Below are positions 9,069 to 18,654 of a stretch of 64,000 bases of DNA, in pieces. The position numbers and the translations under genes are program-made. Each line of letters opens with the position of its first letter. The first letter of the stretch is position 1. Location: contig JAEUUF010000015.1 in NCBI GenBank assembly GCA_016787645.1, positions 248,001 through 312,000 of the forward strand. Direction: 5' to 3'. The notes beneath the pieces are model-generated. The model saw nothing but the letters and a program-made list of their open reading frames with translations, did not search any database and was not told the origin of the DNA. This stretch comes from Cyclobacteriaceae bacterium. GTDB lineage: Bacteria > Bacteroidota > Bacteroidia > Cytophagales > Cyclobacteriaceae.

Positions 9069-9872
9069 TTAGTCAATTTCAAAAGCCGGCGTTGAGTTAT
9101 CCTTTTTTCGCGTCAATCCAAGGAAGTGCAGGAACGTATCACCCCTCAGGCCGAGGCGGATCGTCTCCAGGGGTATGACTTCTTCCGGGGCAATGTTGCC
9201 CAGGTTTACGTTCGCACCAAGCAGTTTGATAAACCAGACCTGTTGGGCCTTCTGGGGGGCCTCCCATATAATCTTTTCAAAGGGGATTTTGGTGAGAATT
9301 TCCTGGACGAGGCCGGAGCGGACCTCGCCGGTACCACGGAAAAGTCCAACGTTGCCACCTTCGCGGGCCTCGCCAATTACCTTCCAGGCGCCCGCCTCCA
9401 GTTCTTTCTGCATAAGCTCAATCCACTTGTATGGTGGAATGATCTTGTCAGCGTCCTTGGAGCCGACTTCTGAAAGCACGGTCACTTGTTGCGTTAATTG
9501 GCGGATGTACTCACATTTTCTGTCGTGGTCGAGATCGATGGAGCCATCGCTTACTTCAGCGTACTTCACCCCAAACGTGTCGATAATTTTCCGGTAGTCG
9601 TCAAATTGATCCCGGATAATGAAAGCTTCAAAAAGTGTTCCTCCGAAATAGCAGGGTACGCCCGCATCGGTATATACTTTGATCTTCTCTTTCAGTTTCG
9701 GGGTAACGTATGATGTGGCCCATCCGAGCTTCACAATGTCCACGTGGTCGGCGGCCACCGACATAAAGTCTTCCGCCTGGCGCACGCTCAGGCCTTTATC
9801 CATAGCCATAGTAAATCCTAGTTGCCTGGGCTTGGTGGTACGCTCAGGCAAGTTCTTAAGGGAATAATTCAT
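9069..9872 (-). CDS. comA: phosphosulfolactate synthase (ComA family)
   Basis: The 267-residue protein matches the ComA family, which adds sulfite to phosphoenolpyruvate to give phosphosulfolactate. Recognisable segments are AEVSDGSIDLDHDRK, KVIGEAREGGNVGLFRGTGE, IIWEAPQKAQQVWFI and GANVNLGNIAPEEV near the C-terminus. In archaea this begins coenzyme M synthesis; in Bacteroidota without methanogenesis it may instead feed sulfolactate or cysteate, a possible precursor of sulfonolipids (inference). It overlaps the upstream TPR gene by 4 nt (ATGA), so translation is probably coupled. ComB/ComC partners are not in the window. Confidence 0.85.
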   Translation of the reverse strand: MNYSLKNLPERTTKPRQLGFTMAMDKGLSVRQAEDFMSVAADHVDIVKLGWATSYVTPKLKEKIKVYTDAGVPCYFGGTLFEAFIIRDQFDDYRKIIDTFGVKYAEVSDGSIDLDHDRKCEYIRQLTQQVTVLSEVGSKDADKIIPPYKWIELMQKELEAGAWKVIGEAREGGNVGLFRGTGEVRSGLVQEILTKIPFEKIIWEAPQKAQQVWFIKLLGANVNLGNIAPEEVIPLETIRLGLRGDTFLHFLGLTRKKDNSTPAFEID

Positions 9873-11287
9873 GACGGATTGTCTTTTCTAAATTGATCGA
9901 TAATCTTGAACAGCGCCTTCTGTGTCTCCGGTTTTTGGAAGAAGTCGAACAAGACGGTATGTCCTTCAAAGTTCAAAAGTAGTGCATTTTCAAGATACTG
10001 GAAGGCCTCCTTGAATTTTCCTGCCTCGATGAGGTAAATGGCGATGCGGTAGAAAAATTCCGGCTCGTCAGGAAGCTCCGTAAGCCCATTGAGCATCACT
10101 TCGACGGCCTTTTCGAATTCGCCGCGGTCATAATAAATAAAAGACCAGTTTAGCCAGATTTCCTTGTCCGTGGCGCCGAGGTGGCTTGCCTCTTCGTAGG
10201 CACTGATGCTTGAAATGGTATTGCCAATCTTGAACTCGGCATGAGCAGCGGCTTTCCAATAGTCTGCGTTTTGTGAATCCAGTTTAATGGCCTTGTTAAA
10301 GAAATGGAGCGCCTGGTACCACTTCTCCTGTTTTTCCAGGCAGCTTCCGGCTCCGAACCAGGCTTCGTCGTAGAGGCTGTCCAGTTTCGTTGATTTCTGA
10401 TAGTACTTCAGGCCGAGATCGTATTGCTCAAGTCCTTCGTAGGCGGCGCCCATACAACAATAAACTTCGGGGCTGGGCCCTTCGATTTCGATCGTCTTGC
10501 GGAAAGAGTCGAGCGCTTTTGTGTAATGCTGCTTGCTCATCAGCGCGTTGCCCATGTTGAACCACGCGGAGGCGAAGTTGTCATCGAGGGCGATGGCAAA
10601 TTCGTAGGCCTCGATAGCATCATCGAATCGTTCCAGTTTGTTGCACACGATTCCCAGGTTATACCACGCGGGTGCCGAAAACGGATCCTCGTCGATAAAC
10701 TTCCGGTAGTAGGAAATGCTGGTCTCCAATTGACCGACCACGTCCAGGCAGTAGGCCAACTCATACAGCGCACCCTCATGATTCAGGTTGCCTTCGATGG
10801 CCTTCTTGTAACATTCAATGGCTTTGCCGTAATCTTCTTTGCTCTGGTGTGCAAGCCCGAGGCTGTAGTAGAGCTCATCGTGATCCCCGTCCGAAAGGGT
10901 GAGCGCTTGCTCATACAGCGCAATGGCTTCGTCGTGCCGTCCTTGCAGCGAGTAGATGGAACCCATGGAAAGGAGAATATCCAAATCGCCCGGGTGGATA
11001 TTGAGTGCCTGCTCGAGGAGATCCAGTGCTTCATCATACTGCTGGAGGTTCGAGAGTACCTGCGCTTTCACGGCCACCAGTTCGTTCGAATACGGATACT
11101 GAACGATGGCCATCTGCACGGCCTGCAGCGCCTTCTTGTGCTTGGCGCGATCCATGTAATAGTAAATGATGGTCTCGTAGGCTTCGAGATCAAAAAATGC
11201 GGTCGCTTTTCGTTTAAGGATGTCTTCGAAGCGCCTCACCAACTCCTCCTCTTCCTCCCGTTTCCTGAACTCTTGCGCCATGCTCAA
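9869..11287 (-). CDS. tetratricopeptide repeat protein
   Basis: The 472-residue soluble protein is almost entirely TPRs (about eleven repeats, for example DILLSMGSIYSLQGRHDEAI and PAWYNLGIVCNKLERFDDAI), preceded by a charged N-terminal helix. No signal peptide or enzymatic domain is visible. TPR proteins of this form are scaffolds. It is the first gene of the operon TPR-comA-DUF368-aroE and overlaps comA by 4 nt, which suggests, but does not prove, a related task. Confidence 0.88.
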   Translation of the reverse strand: MSMAQEFRKREEEEELVRRFEDILKRKATAFFDLEAYETIIYYYMDRAKHKKALQAVQMAIVQYPYSNELVAVKAQVLSNLQQYDEALDLLEQALNIHPGDLDILLSMGSIYSLQGRHDEAIALYEQALTLSDGDHDELYYSLGLAHQSKEDYGKAIECYKKAIEGNLNHEGALYELAYCLDVVGQLETSISYYRKFIDEDPFSAPAWYNLGIVCNKLERFDDAIEAYEFAIALDDNFASAWFNMGNALMSKQHYTKALDSFRKTIEIEGPSPEVYCCMGAAYEGLEQYDLGLKYYQKSTKLDSLYDEAWFGAGSCLEKQEKWYQALHFFNKAIKLDSQNADYWKAAAHAEFKIGNTISSISAYEEASHLGATDKEIWLNWSFIYYDRGEFEKAVEVMLNGLTELPDEPEFFYRIAIYLIEAGKFKEAFQYLENALLLNFEGHTVLFDFFQKPETQKALFKIIDQFRKDNPS

Positions 11288-11408
11288 AGGGTTTGACCAA
11301 AATACAAAACCGGCTATGAAAAATGAAACCTGCAGCCGGAGAAGGCTTTTGGCCCTTCATTCCGGTACAAAAGTGTGGCTTAATTCAGGTAAGTACAACT
11401 TGCTTCTC

Positions 11409-12374
11409 TCATTTGTTCCCGCTAACATGTTGGGCATACTGGGCGCAGCACCAATCCACCGTCTCGTCCAGTGTGCGGTAGCGCACACCCAGTATGTTCA
11501 TGGCTTTCGAATTGTCGTAGCGAAAATCACGTACCGTCATGGCGGCAGATTGCCGGGTGACCAGTGGCTCCCGACCCGTTAACCAGCACCGAATTTCTTC
11601 CGTGAACCCGAACGCGGTAACGAGGGCGTGCGGAATCCGGATGGAAGGAGTACGTTTCTGCCAGTGCCGGGCAAGGCGTGAGAAGAAATCAAAATAGGAA
11701 ATGTTTCCAGCCGACAGGATAAACCGTTCTCCGGGCCGCGGATTTCGGATGAGCGTATAAACCGCATCACTCACATCTCTTGCGTCTACGTAGTTAAATG
11801 TGCCCTCGGTATAGAATCGGCGCCCTCTCCATACGTAATCGAAGAGTGAGCCGCTGCTCCGGTGAAGTGGATTGCCGCTCAGAATTACCGAGGGGTTGAC
11901 CAATCCAACCGTGAGCCCTTCTTCCGCACCGCGAAAGACTTCAAGCTCAGCGAGGTACTTCGACGTGGCGTAATCAGTAGCATATTGATCCGTCCAGGGA
12001 TCTTCCTCGCGGATAAGCACTCCGGGTTTTCTGCCCAGTGCTGAAACTGAACTGATCTGAATCAGATTCGGTATTCTTTCCTGGAGGCAAATGTTGACGA
12101 GGTTTCGGGTGCCTTCGACATTCACCCGCATGATTTCGCTCCTTCGACGTGGATTAAAGGATACCAGCGCAGCACAATGAACAACCGCGTGGACGCCCTT
12201 CAGCGCTTCCTGCAGAGCGAAACTATCCATCAGGTCCGCTGCCCGCACCAATACCCCTTCCGGAAATCGGGCGCTGCCATCACGCACCACCGCGATAACC
12301 TGTTCCCCCTCCTCCAGAAGTTTGTCAACGAGGTGTCGACCCAGCAATCCCGATGCGCCGGTGACTGCAATCAT
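11409..12374 (-). CDS. NAD-dependent epimerase/dehydratase (extended SDR)
   Basis: The start chosen is the ATG at 12374, directly before the nucleotide-binding sequence IAVTGASGLLGRHLVDKL; it overlaps the upstream phosphatase gene by 4 nt. An in-frame ATG further upstream would add 34 residues inside that gene and is not used. The 321-residue product has the extended-SDR features: Rossmann loop, VHCAALVSF, and the YATSKYLAE catalytic Tyr/Lys. It probably modifies a nucleotide sugar or a related substrate. It is the last gene of the exopolysaccharide cluster. Confidence 0.88.
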   Translation of the reverse strand: MIAVTGASGLLGRHLVDKLLEEGEQVIAVVRDGSARFPEGVLVRAADLMDSFALQEALKGVHAVVHCAALVSFNPRRRSEIMRVNVEGTRNLVNICLQERIPNLIQISSVSALGRKPGVLIREEDPWTDQYATDYATSKYLAELEVFRGAEEGLTVGLVNPSVILSGNPLHRSSGSLFDYVWRGRRFYTEGTFNYVDARDVSDAVYTLIRNPRPGERFILSAGNISYFDFFSRLARHWQKRTPSIRIPHALVTAFGFTEEIRCWLTGREPLVTRQSAAMTVRDFRYDNSKAMNILGVRYRTLDETVDWCCAQYAQHVSGNK

Positions 12375-13096
12375 GCCAGCAGGTGATTGTTGAGCAACGG
12401 GAGTTCCATGGCCTTGCGATAGGCACTGGTTCTGGTCACGGCGCGGAGCAACCGGGTGTGATCCAGGTTGTGGCAATCCGTGCCCAGCAAATCCACCCAG
12501 CCTTTGGCAATCAACTTCTCCGCGAGTCGCTGAATCGGCGGACCGTAGTGGCCAATGAGGGACAAAAGATTCAGCTGAAGTAACACCCCGCGGTTGCGAA
12601 GGTCTTCGGCCTTTTCCAGGGTCATATACTGGTACCGTTCAGGGTGTGCGAGCACTGGTTTGTATCCCTGGAGGGTGATCGAAAAGATAAATTCTTTCAG
12701 TTGCAAGGGCTCACTGATGACATTGGTTTCAAAGAGCAAGTACTTGCCGCCAAAGGTGAGCAGGGGTTCCTTCCGGGCGACGGCAGCGATCACTGTATCG
12801 TCCAGGTAGTATTCTGCCGCACAGTCAAAAGGCATCGTGTAGTTTTTTTCGCGCAGCAAAGGCAGAAAGCGTTCGTGGGCGATCCGGACCGACTCGGCAG
12901 TGTTGCCGAAATAGTCGGTCATGATATGTGGCGTCGTAACAAATTTCTGGTAACCCAGTTCCAGCAATTGATCAATTACATCGAATGCTTCCTGGGGTGT
13001 TTTTACGCCGTCGTCTATGCCGGGAATAAGGTGGGAGTGCATGTCCGTCACCAGGGTAACGGGGAGGTTCCGTTTTTTGCTGAAGAAGGAGAACAC
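12371..13096 (-). CDS. CpsB/YwqE-type tyrosine-protein phosphatase (PHP fold)
   Basis: The 241-residue protein carries the PHP metal-binding signatures TDMHSHLIPGIDDGVKT, PHIMTDYFGN, LAHPERYQYM and LGTDCHNLDH. This family removes phosphate from tyrosines of Wzc-like kinases and so controls capsule or exopolysaccharide chain length. The kinase gene is 1 nt upstream, which supports the pairing. It is cytoplasmic, of typical length, and uses ATG at 13096. Confidence 0.92.
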   Translation of the reverse strand: MFSFFSKKRNLPVTLVTDMHSHLIPGIDDGVKTPQEAFDVIDQLLELGYQKFVTTPHIMTDYFGNTAESVRIAHERFLPLLREKNYTMPFDCAAEYYLDDTVIAAVARKEPLLTFGGKYLLFETNVISEPLQLKEFIFSITLQGYKPVLAHPERYQYMTLEKAEDLRNRGVLLQLNLLSLIGHYGPPIQRLAEKLIAKGWVDLLGTDCHNLDHTRLLRAVTRTSAYRKAMELPLLNNHLLA

Positions 13097-13097
13097 G

Positions 13098-15404
13098 CTA
13101 AGATTGGAATAATTTCTTCTTCCAGTTCTTCCTCAGTCCGTCTTCCTGGTAATAGCCATAACCATACGTTTTTCCGCTGCTGGGGAGGGCATTCAGCACA
13201 ACGGAAACGTTGGCGAGTTTGTTGATCGCGACAATGCGGTCGATGTTTTTCAGGAATTCCTTCTTGGAGTAGTTGGCCCGGACCACATAGATGGAAAGGT
13301 CGGCGCGCTTCATGGCCATGATACCGTCGGTGACGAGCCCTACCGGGGGTGTATCGATCACGATGTAATCGTACTTTTCGCGTAAGGTGCTGAGGAGCCC
13401 TTCAAATTCACCGTTCAGCAATAATTCCGATGGGTTCGGAGGGTGCACACCGGACGGTATGAAATCAAAACCCTCGACCGAGGTATGAATGATGCATTCC
13501 TCAGGGGTATGACGGTGGATGAGAATTGAACTGACTCCTTTGTGGGGATCAGCGTTGACATATGCTTGCGCTTTGGCTTTCCGCATATCAAGATCAAGGA
13601 GGATGACCTTCTTCCGTGAAAGTGCCAGGATACCTCCCAGGTTCATGGCCAGGAAAGATTTGCCTTCACCGGACACCGTAGATGAAATGACGATGACCTT
13701 CCGGGCATGATCAGACACAAAAAAATCAAGATTTGTGCGCAACGTCCGAATGGCTTCACTGACGATGGAACGCGGATGGTCGACGATATAAAACGGGCTG
13801 GTGGACTTGTTCCGCATTTCCGGGATGACGCCGAGAATGGGTATCCGGGTGGCCGACTCAATGTCTTGCAATCCGGTAACCTTGTTGTTGATCAGGTAAA
13901 CCAATCCAATGAAGAAGAAATTGAGGACGAGGCCCGCCACAAATCCAATGCCCTGGATCATTAGGCGATTCGGGGCCACGGGCTCTGCGGAAAAGGTGGC
14001 CGAGGAGAGGATCTTGAAATCCGGCGTGCTGCCTGCCTGGGCAATTTCAAATTCCGCCTTGGCCTGCATCATGCTCAGGTAGAACTCCTCATACAATTTA
14101 TAGAACCGTTGGTTCTTGGTGTACTGGGTGCCCTTCTCGGGCATGGTAGCAAACTGCTTTTCCAGTTTGTCTTTCTTTTGGTTGAGTTCTGCCAGGGTGG
14201 AAATCCAGCGTTTTCTCAGTTCCTGCACCTGGTTCAGGAGATTATTGCGGGCCGAGTTGAGCTCGTGCTCTTTTTGCTGGTAAGCATACGTGTTGTCTTT
14301 GTAGGAGAGGGTGAGCTTTTTCTGCTCCTGAATCAGTTTCTGGTAGGCTTCAATTTCTTTATTGAGGTACTCGGGCAGGCGGGGGTTAGTGGCCATTATT
14401 CGCGCTGCGGCCAGGTCATCGGCCAACAGATCCAGCTCGCCTACCCGTTTACTTACTTCAAATCGCTGTGAGTCAATCGAGTTGATAAGAAAGATGGTCT
14501 TGCGCAAATCGGAATCGACATTACTGCTCTTGTTCTTCAGGGTGAAGTTCTCAAAGTAGTTTTCAAAGTTCTGCATCTTGACTTCCACGTGGGCCAATTC
14601 ATTGTTAAGCCACTCGATCTTTTGCCGGTTGGCCTGGTTTTTCTGTTCATTGCTATAAAGGAGGTAAACCGAATCAACCTTGTTCACAATCGTATAAACC
14701 TTCACCGGGTTAAAATCGCGCAGCGAAATGCGAATGGTATTGGCTTCATAATTGATCGGCTCGACCTTGAGGTTGGTGGTCAGGAAGTCCAGCAGCTTAT
14801 TGCGGCTGTTGATGATAAAGAAGAATTCATTGTCAACGTCGGGCTGGGCGTTGGGGGCCAGGGTGGCCGTGATGGTGCCTCCAGGCAAAGCTACCGGGGT
14901 GCCAAGGATGGCTTCATATTCATCTTTCGACTCGCCGACCTGGATTCGATACCTGTTCTCTTTCAGGAACTCGAAGTTGATCGGAACGTTCATGTACTGC
15001 TCATCCTGGAGTTCGTAGGATATGCGGAAGGGAGCCCCGCGGTACATTTCAAACTCAAGCACATTCCCCTGGCTGTAGTAGCTTACCCAGAGATCAAGGG
15101 AGTCCAGCACCCGGCTGAAGAAAAGCTTGGAGCGCATCTGTTCAATTTCGCCCGCGACAATGTTGCGATTTTGATCTTCCACCATTTGGGCAATGCCCAG
15201 CGCCGTAGCATCTTGCTTGATGTCCAGTTTGAGCTCAGAGCTGGATTCGTACACGTCTTTCGTCCATCGCAAAGTCAGGTAAGCGGCCAGGTTACAGGCA
15301 ATGAAGAGCGTGATGATCACCCAGAGGTTCTTCTTCACCAGCATGACGAGCTTGTCGGTGTCGATGCGTTCGATGCTGCCGGATGAGTGAATCTTGGTCT
15401 CCAC
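13098..15404 (-). CDS. Wzc-type polysaccharide co-polymerase with tyrosine kinase domain
   Basis: The 768-residue protein has a membrane span at about residues 26-46, a periplasmic Wzz domain with long coiled coil (about 50-490), a second span near 500, and a cytoplasmic BY-kinase domain with Walker A SGEGKS at 578-583, Walker A' VILLDLDMRK and Walker B YIVIDTPP. A short tyrosine cluster (YGYGYYQEDG) near the C-terminus is the likely autophosphorylation site. It works with the outer-membrane Wza lipoprotein encoded 2 nt upstream and the phosphatase encoded downstream in polymer chain-length control and export. Confidence 0.94.
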   Translation of the reverse strand: METKIHSSGSIERIDTDKLVMLVKKNLWVIITLFIACNLAAYLTLRWTKDVYESSSELKLDIKQDATALGIAQMVEDQNRNIVAGEIEQMRSKLFFSRVLDSLDLWVSYYSQGNVLEFEMYRGAPFRISYELQDEQYMNVPINFEFLKENRYRIQVGESKDEYEAILGTPVALPGGTITATLAPNAQPDVDNEFFFIINSRNKLLDFLTTNLKVEPINYEANTIRISLRDFNPVKVYTIVNKVDSVYLLYSNEQKNQANRQKIEWLNNELAHVEVKMQNFENYFENFTLKNKSSNVDSDLRKTIFLINSIDSQRFEVSKRVGELDLLADDLAAARIMATNPRLPEYLNKEIEAYQKLIQEQKKLTLSYKDNTYAYQQKEHELNSARNNLLNQVQELRKRWISTLAELNQKKDKLEKQFATMPEKGTQYTKNQRFYKLYEEFYLSMMQAKAEFEIAQAGSTPDFKILSSATFSAEPVAPNRLMIQGIGFVAGLVLNFFFIGLVYLINNKVTGLQDIESATRIPILGVIPEMRNKSTSPFYIVDHPRSIVSEAIRTLRTNLDFFVSDHARKVIVISSTVSGEGKSFLAMNLGGILALSRKKVILLDLDMRKAKAQAYVNADPHKGVSSILIHRHTPEECIIHTSVEGFDFIPSGVHPPNPSELLLNGEFEGLLSTLREKYDYIVIDTPPVGLVTDGIMAMKRADLSIYVVRANYSKKEFLKNIDRIVAINKLANVSVVLNALPSSGKTYGYGYYQEDGLRKNWKKKLFQS

Positions 15405-15406
15405 GG

Positions 15407-16186
15407 CTATTTCGTGCTTTGGATTACTATAATTAAAGAGAGCGTGCTCACCAGGAGGCTGGCCAGTCCGGCGTAGTCTCGAATTCCCTCGGCAAACGGT
15501 TTGCGAACCGGCTCCACATAAATGATATCGCCGGGTTCAACGATCATGTTTCCGGCAAGGAACCCTTCCACCGTGCTGAGGTCGAGCATGAAAACTTCGT
15601 CCTTGCGCACCAGGCGGATGTTGTGCGCTTTGGATTCATTCGGCAGTCCCTTGGCGGTAGCGAGGATTTCCGCAAGCGTCACATTGTGATTTTCCAGTGT
15701 GACAACCTGGCCGCCGACCGCACCCAGCACGATTACCCGCTTGTTCAGGAACGTGAGGATCACAAACGAGTCCTTGAAAAATTTTTCATATTCGACCTGC
15801 AGGATCGCCTCCGCCTGCCGAAGGGTCATGCCTTCCAGCTTGATTTCTCCAATGACCGGAAATTTGACGATACCATTTAGGTCCACAAGGTACTTCACTG
15901 TAGGGGGCTCCTCGGTCGTAGCGGAGTTGTTATTTTGGGATAGGGTCGGGTTGGGATCGATGATCCTTTCGCCCTTGTTGGCGTACACTTCCAGGTGAAG
16001 CAGGTCGTTCTTTTGAATGACGTAATTCCGTTCAGCCTCCCGGATTTCCTTGGATACTTTGGCCGACTTGAAATCATCAGGGGTCTTCAGCATCAGGTTC
16101 TGCTTATAGGATGCGCATCCCGCGGCCAGCCAGGCGGTCAGCAGTAATGTCAACAGGTTGCGGTATGAGGTCAAGCCTTTGGTCAT
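15407..16186 (-). CDS. Wza-type polysaccharide export lipoprotein
   Basis: The ATG at 16186 is preferred because it gives a proper lipoprotein signal (MTKGLTSYRNLLTLLLTAWL, then AAGCAS with lipid-Cys at about residue 24); upstream in-frame codons lack this. The mature part has the Poly_export domain (YVIQKNDLLHLEVYANKGE) and SLBB domains (VIVLGAVGGQVV, EPGDIIYVEP). A hydrophobic C-terminal helix (GLASLLVSTLSLIIVIQSTK) may span the outer membrane, as in Wza. It forms the export channel partner of the kinase encoded next to it. Confidence 0.92.
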   Translation of the reverse strand: MTKGLTSYRNLLTLLLTAWLAAGCASYKQNLMLKTPDDFKSAKVSKEIREAERNYVIQKNDLLHLEVYANKGERIIDPNPTLSQNNNSATTEEPPTVKYLVDLNGIVKFPVIGEIKLEGMTLRQAEAILQVEYEKFFKDSFVILTFLNKRVIVLGAVGGQVVTLENHNVTLAEILATAKGLPNESKAHNIRLVRKDEVFMLDLSTVEGFLAGNMIVEPGDIIYVEPVRKPFAEGIRDYAGLASLLVSTLSLIIVIQSTK

Positions 16187-16226
16187 CGGGAGGTAAAAGT
16201 ACCGATTTTCCGGCCAACTAGGGCCG

Positions 16227-17339
16227 TCAGGATGCTTCCTTGAAAGAGGAAATGACGTCAAGGTACCGTCCGATGACAAGGGATTCGTCAAATTCCTTCT
16301 CCATCTTGAGACGGCCGTTGATTCCAAAACGGCGGAGTGTTTCATCGTCCATCCGACTCATGGCTTTCATCTTTGCTGCCAGGTCATTCGCATCCTTCAA
16401 CTGGCAAAGCAGGCCGTTGTAATTGTTTTCGACAACCTGGTGACAGCCTGGAACGTCGGTGGTGACTATAGGTTTTCCACAACTTGCGGCCTCAAGCAAG
16501 GTGTGCGGCGTACCTTCCCGGTAAGAAGGGAGGACTACGCAGTCGGCAGATTGAATAAATGGCTGTACGTCTTCGGTGGTGCCCAGGTACTCGATGGTTC
16601 GGTCATCGATCCACTGCTGGACCGTTTCCAACGGTATCCCGCGACGATGCTTCGGATCCTTGGCACCGAGTACTTGAAAACGAGCTTCGAGGCCCTCGGC
16701 TTTCAACTTGCGGACGGCCTCCACAAATTCGAAGATGCCTTTGTCGGTGATGAGCCGACTAATCAGCAAAAAGGTGAACTCCTTGTTGCGGGTAAATGGT
16801 TTCGGGGTAAAGCGTTTGAGGTCGATGCCACTTCCCGGAAGCAAGTCCGCGGATTGAGCCGGCACCAAACGCTTGTTGACAAACAGGTCGCGATCATCCG
16901 TATTCTGGAAGAAAACTTTCTTCGGGAATCGGAATGACCAGCGGTAGAGAAAAATCGCAATCCGCGAGAGCAAGTTGTTGCGGAGAAATACGGTACCCAA
17001 TCCGCATACATTATTGACGGTGGGTATTCCGAGTGTGGCGGCAGCCAGGGAACCGTAAATATTCGGCTTGATGGTATAGTGCAGGATAATATCGGGCTTT
17101 ACGCGGCGGTAGATATCCCTGAGCTCGAGCACCAAGGCCAGGTCTTTCACCGGGTTGATGCCCCGGCTGTCCATCCGCAAGGGATGATGGTGGCATCCGG
17201 CGGCTTCCAGTCGCGGCGTATAGGGATCTACTGGGGCGATGGTATGTACCTCAAACCCTTTTTGGATAAGGGTATGCACCAGGTTCATCCGGAAGTTATA
17301 GATGTTCCAGGATGTGTTAAGGACGATTGCTACTTTCAT
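16227..17339 (-). CDS. glycosyltransferase family 4
   Basis: The 370-residue protein has the GT-B fold of GT4 retaining transferases: N-terminal Rossmann domain (MKVAIVLNTSWNIYNFRMNL), hinge GSGIDLKRF, and the C-terminal donor site VVLPSYREGTPHTLLEAASC followed by GKPIVTT, with the EX7E-type Glu residues. It resembles enzymes that add a sugar to a lipid-linked primer, such as CapM or PglA. It is first in the exopolysaccharide operon and lies back to back with hflX. Donor and acceptor are unknown. Confidence 0.9.
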   Translation of the reverse strand: MKVAIVLNTSWNIYNFRMNLVHTLIQKGFEVHTIAPVDPYTPRLEAAGCHHHPLRMDSRGINPVKDLALVLELRDIYRRVKPDIILHYTIKPNIYGSLAAATLGIPTVNNVCGLGTVFLRNNLLSRIAIFLYRWSFRFPKKVFFQNTDDRDLFVNKRLVPAQSADLLPGSGIDLKRFTPKPFTRNKEFTFLLISRLITDKGIFEFVEAVRKLKAEGLEARFQVLGAKDPKHRRGIPLETVQQWIDDRTIEYLGTTEDVQPFIQSADCVVLPSYREGTPHTLLEAASCGKPIVTTDVPGCHQVVENNYNGLLCQLKDANDLAAKMKAMSRMDDETLRRFGINGRLKMEKEFDESLVIGRYLDVISSFKEAS

Positions 17340-17438
17340 TAAGCCAGCGCAGAATCGACAGGAGGGTATTCAACGCTTTAATGATTCAAAACTAAAAAAA
17401 AGTAACCGTGACCGAAAACGGGAGGTGCAAATAACTGG

Positions 17439-17446
17439 TAAGTTTG
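17439..17446 (+). promoter_or_regulatory. -7 element of hflX promoter
   Basis: TAAGTTTG matches the Bacteroidota -7 consensus TAnnTTTG. The transcript would start near 17452-17454, a few bases before the ATG at 17457. This favours that ATG over the in-frame TTG at 17451 as the hflX start. No good -33 TTTG is seen. Confidence 0.45.
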
Positions 17447-17456
17447 CCCCTTGCAA

Positions 17457-18644
17457 ATGATAAATCATCCCTCGCCGCAATCGCGGGCCGTCCTCGTCGC
17501 GGTAAACACCGGCCAAGACCCTGAAGAGCTGGTCACCGAACACCTGGACGAATTGGCCTTTTTGGCGGAAACTGCCGGGATAACCGCCGTGCGCCGCTAT
17601 ATTCAGAACCTGCCTCACCCCGACGTTCGATCCTACGTGGGCAAGGGAAAACTGGCAGAAATAAAAGAATACGTACGTAAGGAAAAGATCGGAAATCTTG
17701 TTTTCGATGATGACCTGAGCCCCAGCCAACTACGCAACCTGGAGAAAGAATTCAATGGTGGTGACGAGGAAGGCAAGGTCCGTGTCTTTGACCGGAGCTT
17801 GTTGATCCTGGACATCTTCGTCATGCGGGCTCAGACGGCCCAGGCGCGGACGCAAGTGGAACTGGCGATGAATCAATATCTTCTCCCACGGCTTACGCGC
17901 ATGTGGACCCACCTGGAACGTCAGCGCGGCGGTACCGGTACACGGGGTGGTGCGGGTGAGCGCGAGATTGAGACGGACCGCCGTAACATCCGCTACCGGA
18001 TCTCTATCCTCAAAGATGAACTGGAGAAGATTGAGAAACAGAAGGCGACGCAGCGCAAATCGCGCACCAACATCGTGCGGGTGGCGCTGGTGGGATATAC
18101 CAACGTGGGAAAATCCACCCTGATGAACCTGCTGTCGAAGTCGGATGTCAAGGCGGAGAACCGGTTGTTCGCCACCGTCGATGCCACGGTTCGCAAGGTC
18201 GTGATCGGAGATATTCCGTTCCTGCTTAGCGACACTGTTGGGTTTATCCGGAAACTCCCTCATCACCTGATCGAGTCCTTCAAGTCAACATTGGATGAAG
18301 TGCGTGAGGCTGATATTTTGCTGCACGTGGTTGACATGGCGCACCCGTTTCACGATAACCAGATTGAAGTCGTGAGTAAGACGCTGGGCGAGATTGGTGC
18401 CGGCAACATCCCGACGATCCTGGTGTTGAACAAAATGGACCTCGTCCCGGGCCTCGAGGATCCGTCAACATGGGAAACCATTAAAGGCCGCTACCGTGAA
18501 CTGGGCTACGCCAACTCCGTATTTGTGTCTGCCACCACGCGGAAAAACCTCGACGAGCTTCGCCGGGTTATTTTTGAGTCGGTGAAAGAAAAGCACCTGA
18601 AGATCTATCCCAATTATATTCAGCCTTCGTGGGAAATCCTGTAA
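17457..18644 (+). CDS. hflX: ribosome-associated GTPase HflX
   Basis: The roughly 395-residue protein has the HflX layout: N-terminal nucleotide-binding domain with DDLSPSQLRNLEKEF, a glycine-rich linker (QRGGTGTRGGAGERE), and a G domain with GYTNVGKST, DTVGFIRKLP and NKMD. HflX rescues and splits stalled ribosomes, notably under heat stress. ATG 17457 is chosen because the promoter -7 element at 17439 leaves almost no leader for the TTG six bases earlier. It ends 10 nt from the convergent dabB stop. Confidence 0.94.
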   Translation: MINHPSPQSRAVLVAVNTGQDPEELVTEHLDELAFLAETAGITAVRRYIQNLPHPDVRSYVGKGKLAEIKEYVRKEKIGNLVFDDDLSPSQLRNLEKEFNGGDEEGKVRVFDRSLLILDIFVMRAQTAQARTQVELAMNQYLLPRLTRMWTHLERQRGGTGTRGGAGEREIETDRRNIRYRISILKDELEKIEKQKATQRKSRTNIVRVALVGYTNVGKSTLMNLLSKSDVKAENRLFATVDATVRKVVIGDIPFLLSDTVGFIRKLPHHLIESFKSTLDEVREADILLHVVDMAHPFHDNQIEVVSKTLGEIGAGNIPTILVLNKMDLVPGLEDPSTWETIKGRYRELGYANSVFVSATTRKNLDELRRVIFESVKEKHLKIYPNYIQPSWEIL

Positions 18645-18654
18645 TGGAAATTGA

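Noticed and set aside
12375-12476. 34-codon N-terminal extension of the epimerase gene
   Set aside because: It lies inside the phosphatase gene; the Rossmann motif begins directly after ATG 12374.
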